From Arthrobacter sp. ISL-85 (GTDB lineage: Bacteria > Actinomycetota > Actinomycetes > Actinomycetales > Micrococcaceae), in the NCBI RefSeq assembly GCF_018613675.1, contig NZ_JAGGPQ010000031.1:1-64000 (forward strand): a stretch of DNA of 64,000 nucleotides, read 5' to 3'. The notes beneath the pieces are model-generated. The model made no database searches. It saw nothing but the letters and a program-made list of their open reading frames with translations, and was not told the DNA's origin. The translations under genes were made by a program, and so were the position numbers. Positions 43,243-52,396 of this stretch are shown one piece after another. The first letter of the stretch is position 1, and each line of letters opens with the position of its first letter.

Positions 43243-43635
43243 GTGACCCCTAGTCACCTGCCGATGGCGCAAGAGGAACTCGTCGCGGTAGCCATAGGCA
43301 GGCTGCTGGTGCCCGGAGACCAGACCAAGGCACGGATTGCCGCGAACCGGGCAATTCTGGAGGAGCTCATGTCCTGGGGCGACGCGATCTACCGGCTCAG
43401 CACGCGAGTCGGCCACGGAAAGAACACGCGGGTTCCGGGAGAAGCGCTGAAGCAGCTCCAGCAGCTCCTGGTCTCGAGCCACGCCGGCTCGTTCGGAACA
43501 GTTGACCGGACAGTAGTACGTGCAGCGATGGCCGTTAGGGTCTGCGGCATGGCACGTGGCTGCTCCGGCGCCAGTCATCTGCGTCAGCCGAGTCGTGGAG
43601 GGGAAACTTGGCCGGCGCCAGCCGCCCGGCGCTGA
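43243..43635 (+). CDS. uncharacterised small protein, uncertain
   Basis: A 130-codon frame starting GTG at 43243 or ATG at 43264. The first 80 residues look protein-like and helical (EELVAVAIGRLLVPGDQTKA, then ILEELMSWGDAIYRLSTRVG, EALKQLQQLLVSSHAG). The last 40 are Arg/Gly/Pro-rich and probably not original, so the gene may be truncated or frameshifted at its end. No family is recognised. Confidence 0.35.
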   Translation: MTPSHLPMAQEELVAVAIGRLLVPGDQTKARIAANRAILEELMSWGDAIYRLSTRVGHGKNTRVPGEALKQLQQLLVSSHAGSFGTVDRTVVRAAMAVRVCGMARGCSGASHLRQPSRGGETWPAPAARR

Positions 43636-44291
43636 CGACGGGCGAGAAGCTGAGGGTCCAACGTCCCACCCTGGGGCTGGCAGTTCCTTTTCGAGTGAAG
43701 TCAGTTGCGGACTAAGCCCTGGCGGCTGGACTCCCGCGCTCCAAACTATCTTGAAGGGAGCCGCAACTGGCGTGCTTGGCGAGCGTGACGTAGCCGTGCA
43801 CTTGCAAGAATCTCAGGCCGCCGGAAATCAGCTGGGCGAGTTGTTCCGGTGGAGGACAAATCCGGGCGCAGTGGCCCTTTTGCCGCTTCAGCTCCCTCCT
43901 GCCGGGGCCCTAAGAGCCAGGCCATGGCCTTCTCGACGTTGAGCTTCGAGGCCTGCCGGAGCGCATGCCACTGCCGGATGGGGTTGGATACGGAGACGGC
44001 GGACAGCCGGCGGAAAGATCGAATACCCTATTAGCTGGGTAAGGCCGAGACCTGCGTCCGGAATGGGAGCGGTCAGTGTTGCCGTTCAAGATCCCGGCCT
44101 TCATATGCCTGGCGGCCTGACACGTGTCGTTAATCGAGTCGGCGGGCCACGGAGCGTTTTCTTAACTCTGGCCCGCCGACTCCCGTGCCGGGATCTTCGG
44201 GGGTGACCCCGGAACGCCAGCTTGCGCTGCAAAAACATCATGGCAAACTGTCCGTCTCGGTCGAACAGGGTTTCCCGTTCAACGGGAATTC
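43636..44291. other. intergenic region
   Basis: No gene supported. It includes the inverted repeat at 44136-44182 and otherwise shows only short overlapping frames. Confidence 0.4.
44136..44182. terminator. long inverted repeat downstream of iclR
   Basis: GAGTCGGCGGGCCA (44136-44149) pairs perfectly with TGGCCCGCCGACTC (44169-44182) across a 19-base loop. It lies 110 bases beyond the stop of the minus-strand IclR gene. Confidence 0.55.
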
Positions 44292-45053
44292 TCACAGGCG
44301 GCGGGATCCCAAGCCAAGCTGTTGGTCCCCGTCGAGCGCTTTCGAGATCGCGAAGGCGGCTGATCGGAGTACGGCCACCGTGAGGTTCACGTCGGCACCG
44401 GCGCGGGGAATAACTGCGGTAAGGGCGGCGGGGAGACCGCCGCGGTTTCCGGTGACAGGGACCGAGACGGCGAGGCCTTCGTTGGTCATGATGCTGGGCC
44501 GCGTCACGAATCCTTCATTCCGTACCCCGGCCAAGGTGGCCCGGAGGTCTTCAGGGTTGAGCGATGCCTCCATTACTTTTTCCTGAAAGGCCAGCGGCTG
44601 TTGGGCGAGCAGCACAAGACCGGACGGAGTTTTCAGGAGAGGAAGCCGGGCGAATTTTTGTGTCATGTTGACCGATGTTGAGCCCATGGAAACCCGCTCG
44701 AGATAAAGCACCTCGTCCTTGTCTAGGACCGCAAGTGTTATCTGCTGTTTCAGGACTGCATGGGCCGACTCCATGAGGGGAACCGCGGCATTTCGCAAAA
44801 CGAGGAAAGTACTTCCCGGAGCTGTTAACCCTGCTTCGCGGATTAAGGCACCAACTCTTAGGCACCCTTTCGTGTCCTTTTCCAGGAAGCCGTGGGTCAG
44901 CAGACCCACCACTAACCGCTGCGTTGTTGAAATCGGAAGCGCGGCACGCGCTGCCAGCGATGTCAGCGACATCGACGGGTGCTCATCATCAAACGATGCC
45001 AGGATGCGGGAAAGCCTCGCAATCACTGACTCGCCTGTCGATGAATTGGCCAT
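44292..45053 (-). CDS. IclR family transcriptional regulator
   Basis: A 253-residue IclR-type regulator. The N-terminal winged helix spans about residues 8-70 (VIARLSRILASFDDEHPSMS, then LAARAALPISTTQRLVVGLLTHGFL). The effector domain includes KTPSGLVLLAQQPLAFQEK and RNEGFVTRPSIMTNEGLAVSVPV. The frame is open another 75 codons upstream, but the ATG at 45053 (MANSSTGESV) fits the family N-terminus. It may regulate the transporter/amidase operon 1.6 kb away or a gene lost from the decayed region between. I saw no operator palindrome. Confidence 0.82.
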   Translation of the reverse strand: MANSSTGESVIARLSRILASFDDEHPSMSLTSLAARAALPISTTQRLVVGLLTHGFLEKDTKGCLRVGALIREAGLTAPGSTFLVLRNAAVPLMESAHAVLKQQITLAVLDKDEVLYLERVSMGSTSVNMTQKFARLPLLKTPSGLVLLAQQPLAFQEKVMEASLNPEDLRATLAGVRNEGFVTRPSIMTNEGLAVSVPVTGNRGGLPAALTAVIPRAGADVNLTVAVLRSAAFAISKALDGDQQLGLGSRRL

Positions 45054-45289
45054 GGCCCAACTATGCGACCACCTCGCTCTGACTCCAAATTCGGCCCACT
45101 CTGGACTAGGCAGGACCGACCCGCAGGCGGCAACCGCCGCCACCCGGTTCCAGCAGTACCGGCTCGACGACGACATGAGCGACCTGTACTCCGAAGCCTC
45201 TACGGCTTCGGGCCTCGGTTCGGTAGTCGCTCCATTCGCCACCGATTGTTCATCGGCGCCGCGTTTCTGCACTCCCATTGCCCAACGAT

Positions 45290-45620
45290 GCTTGGAAGTC
45301 GGCGGCTGACGTCTCGGCCGCCAACAAGGCTCGGGTCAGCTGGTCAAGCTTGCTCCAGAAGGCTTCCCGGAGTGCCCGGGGACGCCCTGCAGGTCGGTCT
45401 TGTATTCGCCAATCCGCTGGGCGCCGTCCTTCAGCAGGACCCAATCAACTTCCACCGGCAGGATGGGCCGGTCGGCCAGGAGCTCGTTCAGCTCGCCCTG
45501 GGCGATTGTGCCGTACCAACTGGTGGCTACGCTCTCCCCCGACTTCCTGAGCGATGTCCAGGAGGCTGTCCTCGGGCGGCAGGATCGTCAGCCCGTTCCC
45601 CCGGAGCTGTAGAGCAGGTG
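45290..45620 (-). pseudogene. multiply frameshifted relic of an unknown protein
   Basis: Three successive pieces in three frames read as one protein: GNGLTILPPEDSLLDIAQEV, then SVATSWYGTIAQGELNELLA and DRPILPVEVDWVLLKDGAQR with IGEYKTDL, then REAFWSKLDQLTRALLAAET. At least two frameshifts separate them. Codon use is normal for the window, so the decay looks recent. I do not recognise the family. Confidence 0.45.
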
Positions 45621-46068
45621 GGCTTCCGAGCGGTGGGGCCGCAATGGCGGCGGCAGGATCATCCGCTCCCGTGATTGTCCGGGACGAGCTGCCAGGTCGG
45701 ACGGCCGCGGGCCGGGAGCGGGCGTGGGGACTGTGTTCTACGATCCCGACTCCAGACGAACGTCTGTGGAGACCCGGTTCGTGAGGACCCCGTACCGGTT
45801 CAAGACTGCGTCGGAAGTCACGGCACTTAATTCGATGCCTGCGACTAAGGAGCGAACTGCCGAGACGGTCTGTTCTGCAGAGTCCATAATCGCTGGGCGG
45901 GTCCCGCAACCAGGGCGCTACCGTGCCGGCCCCGGAACCGCGCGGTAACCCAGGCATTTCCTGCCCGCATGGTTTCCTACGCGCCTGACCAGGGAGTGTC
46001 CGGCGGAAGTGTCAGCTGGACCATCCCGCTCCGGGTGGATGATCTGGCCACGCCGAAACCATTACCCG

Positions 46069-46190
46069 GCATGTGTCGCCGTTCCCGGAAGTGTCCACAT
46101 CGCTGACTCAGTAGGCTGTCACCGGCTGCTGGAGGAATGCGGCGTGGTGCTGGTCAGCGACGCGGTCGAACTCACCGAACTACAAGACGC
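46069..46190 (+). pseudogene. DprA-like C-terminal fragment
   Basis: A short frame reads ACVAVPGSVHIADSVGCHRL and LEECGVVLVSDAVELTEL, close to the end of the DprA Rossmann domain (VPGPVxSxxSxGCHxLL). DprA loads RecA on incoming DNA during transformation. Nothing of the upstream 200 residues is present, so it is a dead fragment. Confidence 0.5.
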
Positions 46191-46632
46191 CGGTGCAGAG
46201 GCAAAGGCGCCTCTGCTGGAAGGCAGCCGCCCTCCGCTACGAGACGCGGCTTTTTTCACTCACCGAGTGTCATGGGGGAACTCGAGATCATCCACCGCGG
46301 CTGTTAGTGAAACTGGTTGGTTCACCATATTCTGACGCCCATGTGGCTTGTACTCGGTGGCTTGTACTCGACGGAAAATCCAGCACCGGCTCTTGAAGGG
46401 CTGGTGCGCGCCGGGCCCCTTACTTGACAGGAGACCCGGTGTCCTATTGGATAGGCCAGTCGAACAAATGTGACGCGCAGCACTGCGAGCCGCGGCATTG
46501 ACGTTCCTCGACAAAGGGAATACAAGCCGCAGAGCTGTTTCCTAACTTCTAGTGTCCTAAATAAGAGGCTGTGCTGTGCCCTGACACCGTCCGTCACGGC
46601 ATTCCAGTTTTAGCCGCGAGTAAGGAATACCA

Positions 46633-48069
46633 ATGTCATCTGCCTCCCCGGCCTCCGTGTCCGGAGCCACAAGCACTGGGGTCCGTCGACGAAATTTGAT
46701 CCAGCGGTTCACCGACCTCTGTGTGCGGTATGTTGAGCGGTTCATGCCTGACCCGTACCTCTTCGCCGTCATTCTGACGCTGGTTGTGGTGCTCATGATT
46801 CTGCTCTGGGTGCCGGGTGCGTCGGGATCCGGAATCATCCAGAGCTGGTACCAGGGCGTCTGGGGAACCAACAACATCTTCACTTTCGCCCTCCAGATGG
46901 TGCTCATCCTGGTCAGCGGGTACACCCTGGCCGAGGCTCCGGTCGTCAAGAAGGGCCTGAACTGGCTCGCTTCCAAGCCGCGCAACCAGGTCGAAGGCGC
47001 CCTGCTGTGCTTCGGCGCGGCCGCCGCCGCCAACCTCCTGAACTGGGGCCTCGGCCTCGTGGTCGGTGCGCTGCTCGGACTTCGCGTCTTTGCCAGGCTG
47101 TCCAACGCCAACTTCGGCTACATGATCGCCGCCGGCTACATGGGCTACATGCTGTGGACCAACGGGCTCTCCAGCTCGATCGCCTTGGCCAATACCGACA
47201 CCACCAGCAAGCTGAACGTCATCTACACGCTGACGCACCAGGTGGTTCCACTGGACCTGACCATCCTCCAGCCGTACAGCTACGTCACCGTGCTCGTCGC
47301 GATCGCGGCCCTGGCCTTGCTCATCTGGAAGATGGCCCCGCACGAGACCGATGACCAGGTTGACCGCGAAGCGCTGCTCGCAAGCGAGCCGGTTGAAGCT
47401 CCCCGCAACGAAGGTCCGCGGACCTTCGCTGATCGCCTTGAGGGACTCTGGATCCTGAACATCGCCCTCTTTTTGGCCGGTGCCACTTTCTTTGTGATCA
47501 GCGGCTTCGCGCTCAACATCTCATCGATGGTCATGCTCTTCACCATCCTGGCCGCCGCCCTGCACGGCACACCGATCCGTTTCATCCGTGCCTTCACCGA
47601 AGCGGCCAAGACCTGCGGTCCGCTGTTGCTGCAGTACCCGCTCTACGGCGGCATCGTCGGACTTCTCGCCTACGCACCGGACACCCACACCAGCCCCCTC
47701 CAGGTGGTCATCTCCTCGGCCATTGTTGCCGGGGCGTCGGTGGCAACCCTTCCCTTCCTGAACTTCCTCGGCTCCATCCTCATTTCACTCTTCATTCCCT
47801 CCGGCGGCGGCCACTGGGCCGTCCAGGGACCGATCGCTGTGGAGACTGCCCTGCAGATGGGCCAGTCATCCCCGGCCTACCTCGGGAAGATCTCCATGTC
47901 CGTCGCGGCCGGTGAAGCCGTGGCCAACATGATCCAGCCCTTCTGGCTGCTCCCCGTGCTGGCCATCGCCAAACTGAACGTCCGCAAGGTCATGGGCTAT
48001 ACCGTGGCCGCCTTCCTGGTGGGCTTCGTGATTTTCGGTGTCGCCATGCTGGTCATGCCGTATGTCTAG
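46633..48069 (+). CDS. short-chain fatty acid transporter family protein (AtoE-like)
   Basis: A 478-residue membrane protein with about 11-12 transmembrane helices, of the AtoE/TIGR00366 short-chain fatty acid transporter family. Conserved stretches include FTDLCVRYVERFMPDPYLFA, GFALNISSMVMLF, LLQYPLYGGIVGLL, LFIPSGGGHWAVQGP and GEAVANMIQPFWLLPVLAIA. It should import small carboxylates such as butyrate or acetoacetate, or a related acid amide product. The ATG follows a GAGTAAGGA element. It overlaps the amidase gene by eight bases, so uptake and amide hydrolysis appear coupled. Confidence 0.87.
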   Translation: MSSASPASVSGATSTGVRRRNLIQRFTDLCVRYVERFMPDPYLFAVILTLVVVLMILLWVPGASGSGIIQSWYQGVWGTNNIFTFALQMVLILVSGYTLAEAPVVKKGLNWLASKPRNQVEGALLCFGAAAAANLLNWGLGLVVGALLGLRVFARLSNANFGYMIAAGYMGYMLWTNGLSSSIALANTDTTSKLNVIYTLTHQVVPLDLTILQPYSYVTVLVAIAALALLIWKMAPHETDDQVDREALLASEPVEAPRNEGPRTFADRLEGLWILNIALFLAGATFFVISGFALNISSMVMLFTILAAALHGTPIRFIRAFTEAAKTCGPLLLQYPLYGGIVGLLAYAPDTHTSPLQVVISSAIVAGASVATLPFLNFLGSILISLFIPSGGGHWAVQGPIAVETALQMGQSSPAYLGKISMSVAAGEAVANMIQPFWLLPVLAIAKLNVRKVMGYTVAAFLVGFVIFGVAMLVMPYV

Positions 48070-49408
48070 CCTGGACCGGCCCTTGACCCCGACGGCGGAA
48101 GCCCCCGCTAGCGCCCTCCTCGCCGAGGTCGTCTCCGGCCGGAAGACAGTGTGCCAGGTAGCCCAGGCGCACCTGGACACCATCCTTGCGCTGGAGCCCG
48201 AAATCCAGGCTTTCGCGCATCTGGATCCGGAGGCCGTGCGGGCTGCCGCCGGCGAACTGGACCGAGTTTCGCCGGGCGCTCTGGAAAGGCCCCTCCTGGG
48301 GCTGCCGGTCGGCGTCAAGGACCTCATCGACACCGGAGACCAGCCCACCGAGTACGGTTCGCGCCTGTTTGCCGGCCACCGTCCCGCCGGCGACGCGGCC
48401 GTGGTCCGCACGCTGCGCGACGCCGGAGCGCTCGTCATGGGCAAGACCGTCACCACGGAGTTCGCTTGCTTCAGCCCGGGCAAGACACGAAACCCCCGGG
48501 ACGTGGAGCGCACACCGGGCGGCTCCTCGAGCGGATCGGCGGCCGCCGTAGCAGCGGGAATGCTTCCCGTTGCGCTCGGAACCCAGACCGCAGGCTCGGT
48601 CATCAGGCCGGCCTCCTTCTGCGGAATCGTGGGATTCAAACCCACCTTCGGCGCGATCGACCGCGACGGCGTCTTCCCGATCAGCGAAACCCTGGACACG
48701 GTGGGGCTGCTCAGCCGCAGCGTTGCCGACACGTCCGCCGTCTTCGATGTTGCCCGGACCAGTGCCTCGCGGGGCAGCAGGCGAACCGGCCCCGGCCGGG
48801 AGGTCGAGGTTGCCAAGCCGACCAGACTCGGCTTTGCCCGGCCCATCGAATGGGGCCAGGCCGACCCGTCAACGCGCGACGGCATTGACGCGCTGAAGCT
48901 TCAATTGATGGACAGCGACGTCGAAGTAGTGGAAACAGGCCTTCCCGCTGAATTCGAAGGGCTTACCGCCGCCCAATGCACCGTCATGGATTTTGAAGTC
49001 AGCAAGGCCCTCAAGAGCCGTTGCGAAAAGAATCCTGACCTGGTCAGTAAGAGCCTGATGGAGGTTCTGCGGCGCGGTGCTTCCATCTCGGCAGGGGACT
49101 ACTCGGCGGCCCTTGAACTGGCCGAGCGATGCAAGGCCATGCTTCCCGAGCTATTCGACGGCGTCGACGCCCTCGTGGTTCCGGCGGTGATCGGTGAAGC
49201 CCCGCTGGGGCTGCAGGCAACAGGGGACCCGTTGTTCTGCCGTTCCTGGACTCTGCTCCATTGCCCGACCATCTCGCTTCCGATTCTGGAGGGACCGAAT
49301 GGACTGCCTGTCGGCGTTCAACTGGTCGGCAACCTCCACGCGGACGACAACCTGCTCAAAACGGCGCAGACCCTGATGGACTGGAGCGCTGCAGCCGCGC
49401 AGGCATAG
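48062..49408 (+). CDS. amidase (amidase signature family)
   Basis: A 448-residue amidase-signature enzyme, which hydrolyses an amide or ester to a carboxylate using a Ser-cisSer-Lys triad. The lysine is in LPVGVKDLIDT. The Gly/Ser-rich loop TPGGSSSGSAAAVAAGM holds the cis-serine, and the nucleophile is in GTQTAGSVIRPASFCGIVG. The C-terminal PTISLPILEGPNGLPVGVQLVG segment is typical. The ATG at 48062 overlaps the transporter stop by eight bases. The coupling suggests that the product, or the substrate, is what the transporter moves. The substrate is unknown. Confidence 0.9.
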   Translation: MSSLDRPLTPTAEAPASALLAEVVSGRKTVCQVAQAHLDTILALEPEIQAFAHLDPEAVRAAAGELDRVSPGALERPLLGLPVGVKDLIDTGDQPTEYGSRLFAGHRPAGDAAVVRTLRDAGALVMGKTVTTEFACFSPGKTRNPRDVERTPGGSSSGSAAAVAAGMLPVALGTQTAGSVIRPASFCGIVGFKPTFGAIDRDGVFPISETLDTVGLLSRSVADTSAVFDVARTSASRGSRRTGPGREVEVAKPTRLGFARPIEWGQADPSTRDGIDALKLQLMDSDVEVVETGLPAEFEGLTAAQCTVMDFEVSKALKSRCEKNPDLVSKSLMEVLRRGASISAGDYSAALELAERCKAMLPELFDGVDALVVPAVIGEAPLGLQATGDPLFCRSWTLLHCPTISLPILEGPNGLPVGVQLVGNLHADDNLLKTAQTLMDWSAAAAQA

Positions 49409-49627
49409 AACACCTTCAGAGTAGTGGGAACGGCAGGCACGACGGCGTGGGCACTGGTCAAACCGGTCACTTCGAGAATCCAGTTTCCCTGGTGCCTCTT
49501 GTCAAGCACATCTCCTGAAACCGGTCTCGTCTAGGTGTACTCAGTCAGTAGGTTGGTTGCACGTGCTGATGGGTGGTTTGCCTCCGAGGCTGCCCATAGG
49601 GAACACGCCTTCCATTCCTACTTATCC
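49409..49627. other. intergenic region
   Basis: No gene seen between the amidase and the small split membrane/SHOCT gene. Confidence 0.4.
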
Positions 49628-49877
49628 ATGCCGCTTGGGATTGCAGTAGCAGTTCGGGGCGCCATCATGCTCGTCTTGTACGCAATGACAAAGAGCCGAA
49701 CAAAGGCTGTGGCTGCTGCTGCTTCTGGACAGGCTGGCAAGCGCCAGGTGAAGTATGGAAACACCGGACGAGATTCGGGTTGCAGCCGATCTTGCCCGTC
49801 TGGCGGACCTCCATTCGAGGGGTGCCCTCAGCTCAGAAGAATTTTCGGCAGCCAGACGTCGCATACTCGAGAGCTAA
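49628..49877 (+). pseudogene. small membrane protein with SHOCT motif, split by a frameshift
   Basis: The first frame from ATG 49628 gives one membrane helix and a basic linker (MPLGIAVAVRGAIMLVLYAM, then TKSRTKAVAAAASGQAGKRQ). A second frame, from ATG 49755, encodes 40 residues (METPDEIRVAADLARLADLH, SRGALSSEEFSAARRRILES) with the SHOCT signature. A membrane helix followed by a C-terminal SHOCT motif is a common small-protein layout, so the two were probably one gene. Alternatively the 40-residue SHOCT peptide is expressed alone; AGGTGA precedes its ATG closely. Confidence 0.55.
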
Positions 49878-49893
49878 ATGTCCACGACTAAGG

Positions 49894-49923
49894 CTGTCCG
49901 GTATAGGACCTCTTACCGGACAG
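49894..49923. terminator. hairpin terminator
   Basis: CTGTCCGGTA pairs with TACCGGACAG around a 10-base loop, 16 bases after the SHOCT stop. Confidence 0.6.
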
Positions 49924-49944
49924 CTGGATCCCTGTGTCTACTAA

Positions 49945-49984
49945 CCTCTGCGCCTCAAATCCCTTGGGTTTCGAGGCGCAGAGG
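49945..49984. terminator. second inverted repeat
   Basis: CCTCTGCGCCTC pairs perfectly over 12 bp with GAGGCGCAGAGG around 16 bases, followed by TTTCG. It may terminate from either side. Confidence 0.55.
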
Positions 49985-50123
49985 TTTCGAGACACCGCAT
50001 CGGGCTGAGGCGCGTTTGGTAGGTGGTCGGGCGGTGGCCGTTCCTCGACCTGCCCGTGATCGTCAGCATGCATTGCGGGAAAGCCCGGTGCATCGATGAA
50101 GCGCCAGCTCCTAGAATGGGTGG

Positions 50124-51047
50124 GTGGACCTTTCGCACCTCGGCGCCCCGATCGGGCCGATGATCCGCGTGCATGGCGGGTTCGCCAACCGGATGTACCG
50201 GCTCGACACCGACCAGGGGTCGTTTGCAATAAAGGAGCTAAACCGCGTCGACCGCCGCTGGACCTGTCGCGTCGAGCACGTGTTCAGGTTTGAGCGGAGG
50301 GCCTTCGCCGTCGGCATCCCGATGCCAGAGCCGATCTCGGCGGACCACTTCACGCTCGTTCACCGATGGGTCGAAGGCGAAAAGGTGCCCGAAGCGCCGG
50401 TGTCGGCGGCGTACGCGTTTGAGGTCGGCGAGATCCTTGCTCGCATCCATGCGCTCGACGTCGAGTGGACAAATGTATCGATCGAGGACCCGGCGTCACA
50501 AGACTGGTCCGAGCTCGCCGCTCGGGCGACGGCAACAGGACAGCCATGGGCCGACGAGCTCGCCTCTCACGTCGAGACGTTCCTCGCGATTGCCCACTTC
50601 GTCGACTCCTGCGAACGGCCAGGCCCCATCGTGCTGACCCACAGAGACATCCAACCGTGGAACCTGCTCGCTCGAGAGGGGCGGCCGGTGGTGCTCGATT
50701 GGGAGCTCTCGGGGATGCTCGACCTGTCCAGTGAACTCGGCTCGACCGCGCTGAGCCTCGCAAAGGGACCCGGCTTGGAGGACATCAAGCCCGCCGTTTT
50801 CCGCTCCGTTCTCGACGGCTATGTCGCGGGAGGCGGAGCGCTGCCGCCACCAGGGCCAAGCTGGTTTGTCTTTATGATCGGAGCCTGGTTGGAGCACACG
50901 AGGTGGAACATTCTCCGGTGCCTCGCCGGTGTCGAGGCGAGCACCGGCCCTGACCTCGCGCTATCGCACGAGTCCGTACGCAACGGGGTGACCGGCCTCC
51001 CCGACCTGTTTGGCCGGCTTCCGGAGCTCGAGGCGCTGCTGGTGTGA
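50124..51047 (+). CDS. aminoglycoside phosphotransferase-fold kinase
   Basis: A 307-residue small-molecule kinase of the APH fold. An N-lobe lysine is in SFAIKELNRVDR. The catalytic Brenner motif is THRDIQPWNLL (172-182, with D175) and the metal-binding Asp is in VVLDWELSG (D192). Members phosphorylate aminoglycosides, choline, homoserine or other alcohols. Nothing nearby suggests an antibiotic role, so the substrate is open. The GTG start follows AATGGGTGG; there is no better in-frame start. It is monocistronic and bordered by decayed regulator genes. Confidence 0.82.
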   Translation: MDLSHLGAPIGPMIRVHGGFANRMYRLDTDQGSFAIKELNRVDRRWTCRVEHVFRFERRAFAVGIPMPEPISADHFTLVHRWVEGEKVPEAPVSAAYAFEVGEILARIHALDVEWTNVSIEDPASQDWSELAARATATGQPWADELASHVETFLAIAHFVDSCERPGPIVLTHRDIQPWNLLAREGRPVVLDWELSGMLDLSSELGSTALSLAKGPGLEDIKPAVFRSVLDGYVAGGGALPPPGPSWFVFMIGAWLEHTRWNILRCLAGVEASTGPDLALSHESVRNGVTGLPDLFGRLPELEALLV

Positions 51048-51336
51048 CGTGCTGCACCAGGGGTGTCCAAAGCCCTACTCGCCCAGTGACTACGCGGAGT
51101 CAGCAGAGAAGCGGGTACCAGTAAGGGTGATGTTGTCGTTGTGCGCGGTGAGGATAAGTTGATGAGCTGCGGCGTCCACAATGCACCCGCTGGGGGCAGC
51201 GATTGCGGCAGAGGCATCGGCAATAATTGAACGCGGACGCGAGGGTGTATTCCAGCTCGGCAACTGCTCAGTGGATGACGTTGCTGGAAGAACGACCCCA
51301 GGTGTTCCGGTCAAGTCCGCTGCAGAAGGTGGCGTT
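51048..51336. other. intergenic region
   Basis: Nothing firm. A minus-strand frame contains IIADASAAIAAPSGCIVDAA and HQLILTAHNDNITLTG, which looks protein-like but has no start signal. Confidence 0.3.
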
Positions 51337-51981
51337 TTAGACGCGCCGGGCCCGCGTTGTGTAGCCTTTTTGGGTCGCGGCGGTGGCCACCTGGGCGTGC
51401 AGAACAGATCTGGCCGCTACCAACAGGTCTGCGACTTCCGGGCAGGCCAGCCGGTACACGATCCGGTCTCCCGAGCTGTCGCATTGGACCAGGTGCTGGG
51501 ATCGCATGCGCGTCAAATGACGCGACAGGTGCAAAGTCTTCACTCATGTTGCCTCGCACAGCTGCGAAAGGGAGGACCCGCCGCCGCAGACCAGCTCCAG
51601 GATCTGCGCTCTCACTGGGTGGGCGACCGCCTTGAAAATCTCCGCTACAGCCGGCGTCGATGACCCGACGCGGGCCACACCCCTCGCCTCACCCGCAACG
51701 CCGCGTTCACTGCCCATCCCTGCCTTCTTACCGGCATGTCCGGGACGGCCGCTGGCATCTGCCGTTAATGACGGTGGTCGCGCCCAGCCGGGATCAAATA
51801 TTTCCTCCACCGGGCGGCGGAAGTAGCGGGCCATGGCGATGGCCAAGGGAAGGGAAGGAAGGTACCGGCCAACCTCAATGGATTGGATCGTTTGCCGCGA
51901 GACCTCAAGGGCGGCAGCGAGTTCCCCTCGCGACATTCCGGCAGCGATGCGGAAATCGCGGACTTTGTTCTGCACATCCAC
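51337..51981 (-). pseudogene. XRE-HTH / ArsR-type fusion regulator with an in-frame TGA
   Basis: One frame encodes an XRE helix-turn-helix (MDVQNKVRDFRIAAGMSRGE, then VSRQTIQSIEVGRYLPSLPL), a linker, and an ArsR-type winged helix (FKAVAHPVRAQILELV, SSLSQLCEAT). A TGA at 51544-51546 interrupts it, after which the same frame continues KTLHLSRHLTRMRSQHLVQC and RIVYRLACPEVADLLVAARS. In ArsR relatives a glycine codon sits exactly there (CEATGVK), so GGA to TGA is the likely mutation. Without the TGA the protein would be about 214 residues. The two-HTH fusion is itself unusual. Confidence 0.65.
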
Positions 51982-51984
51982 CCC

Positions 51985-52139
51985 CGCGTAAGGGCCGCTT
52001 GTACGAATACGTTGATCTTACTGAAACAGGAGCCCAACGTGCGCACACCCTGGCAGCCAGCCTCGTCGCCGCCGTCGAAACCGGAGCGGCCCCCGAAGCG
52101 GTACGGGCATGGGTCGCGGCCGGGGCCGCACGGTCCTGA
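51985..52139 (+). pseudogene. winged-helix regulator C-terminal fragment
   Basis: The frame ends RKGRLYEYVDLTETGAQRAH, then TLAASLVAAVETGAAPEAVR and AWVAAGAARS. This looks like the wing and last helix of a MarR/PadR-type regulator (pattern GR-x-Y-x-LTxxG). The helix-turn-helix part is missing because the frame runs into the start of the neighbouring XRE gene. Confidence 0.4.
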
Positions 52140-52310
52140 ATCCTGGCGGGCGGTCCAGTACGTGCGTGTTGCCCCTCTCGTGCACTCCAGTACGAGCGAT
52201 TCCGTGGGCGATCCTGATCATCGACCACGGGACAAGCAAGACATGATGGTCGATGTTTACCATCTCCGCTCGGCGCAGCGACCTTCTAGGATTATTTGCT
52301 GAGCACGCCC

Positions 52311-52340
52311 TTGACACAAGTGATGTGTACCACGCATTAT
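52311..52340 (+). promoter_or_regulatory. orphan sigma-70-type promoter
   Basis: TTGACA at 52311-52316 and CATTAT at 52335-52340 with 18 bases between. It is followed immediately by a LacI-type site and points to a truncated gene start at 52397. Confidence 0.55.
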
Positions 52341-52341
52341 T

Positions 52342-52355
52342 TTTATCGATACAAA
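52342..52355. promoter_or_regulatory. LacI-type operator 3 (orphan)
   Basis: TTTATCGATACAAA carries the same ATCGAT-centred core (inverted TTGTATCGAT) as the two sites upstream of the GH43 gene. It lies right after the orphan promoter. Confidence 0.65.
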
Positions 52356-52396
52356 TTGCTGTTAGCGCTCGTCGGTGCGGACGGGGAGGTGGAGAA

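Larger units (their letters stand above)
45054..46632. other. gene graveyard of about 1.6 kb
   Basis: No intact gene. At least two relics can be read, an unknown protein on the minus strand (45290-45620) and a DprA-like tail on the plus strand (46069-46190). The rest shows only short, mutually overlapping frames. Confidence 0.5.

Noticed and set aside
46372..46410. CCAGCACC...GGCTGGTG inverted repeat with an internal GGCTCTT
   Set aside because: A short imperfect stem in a gene-free region; it does not match the IS-end motif beyond seven bases.
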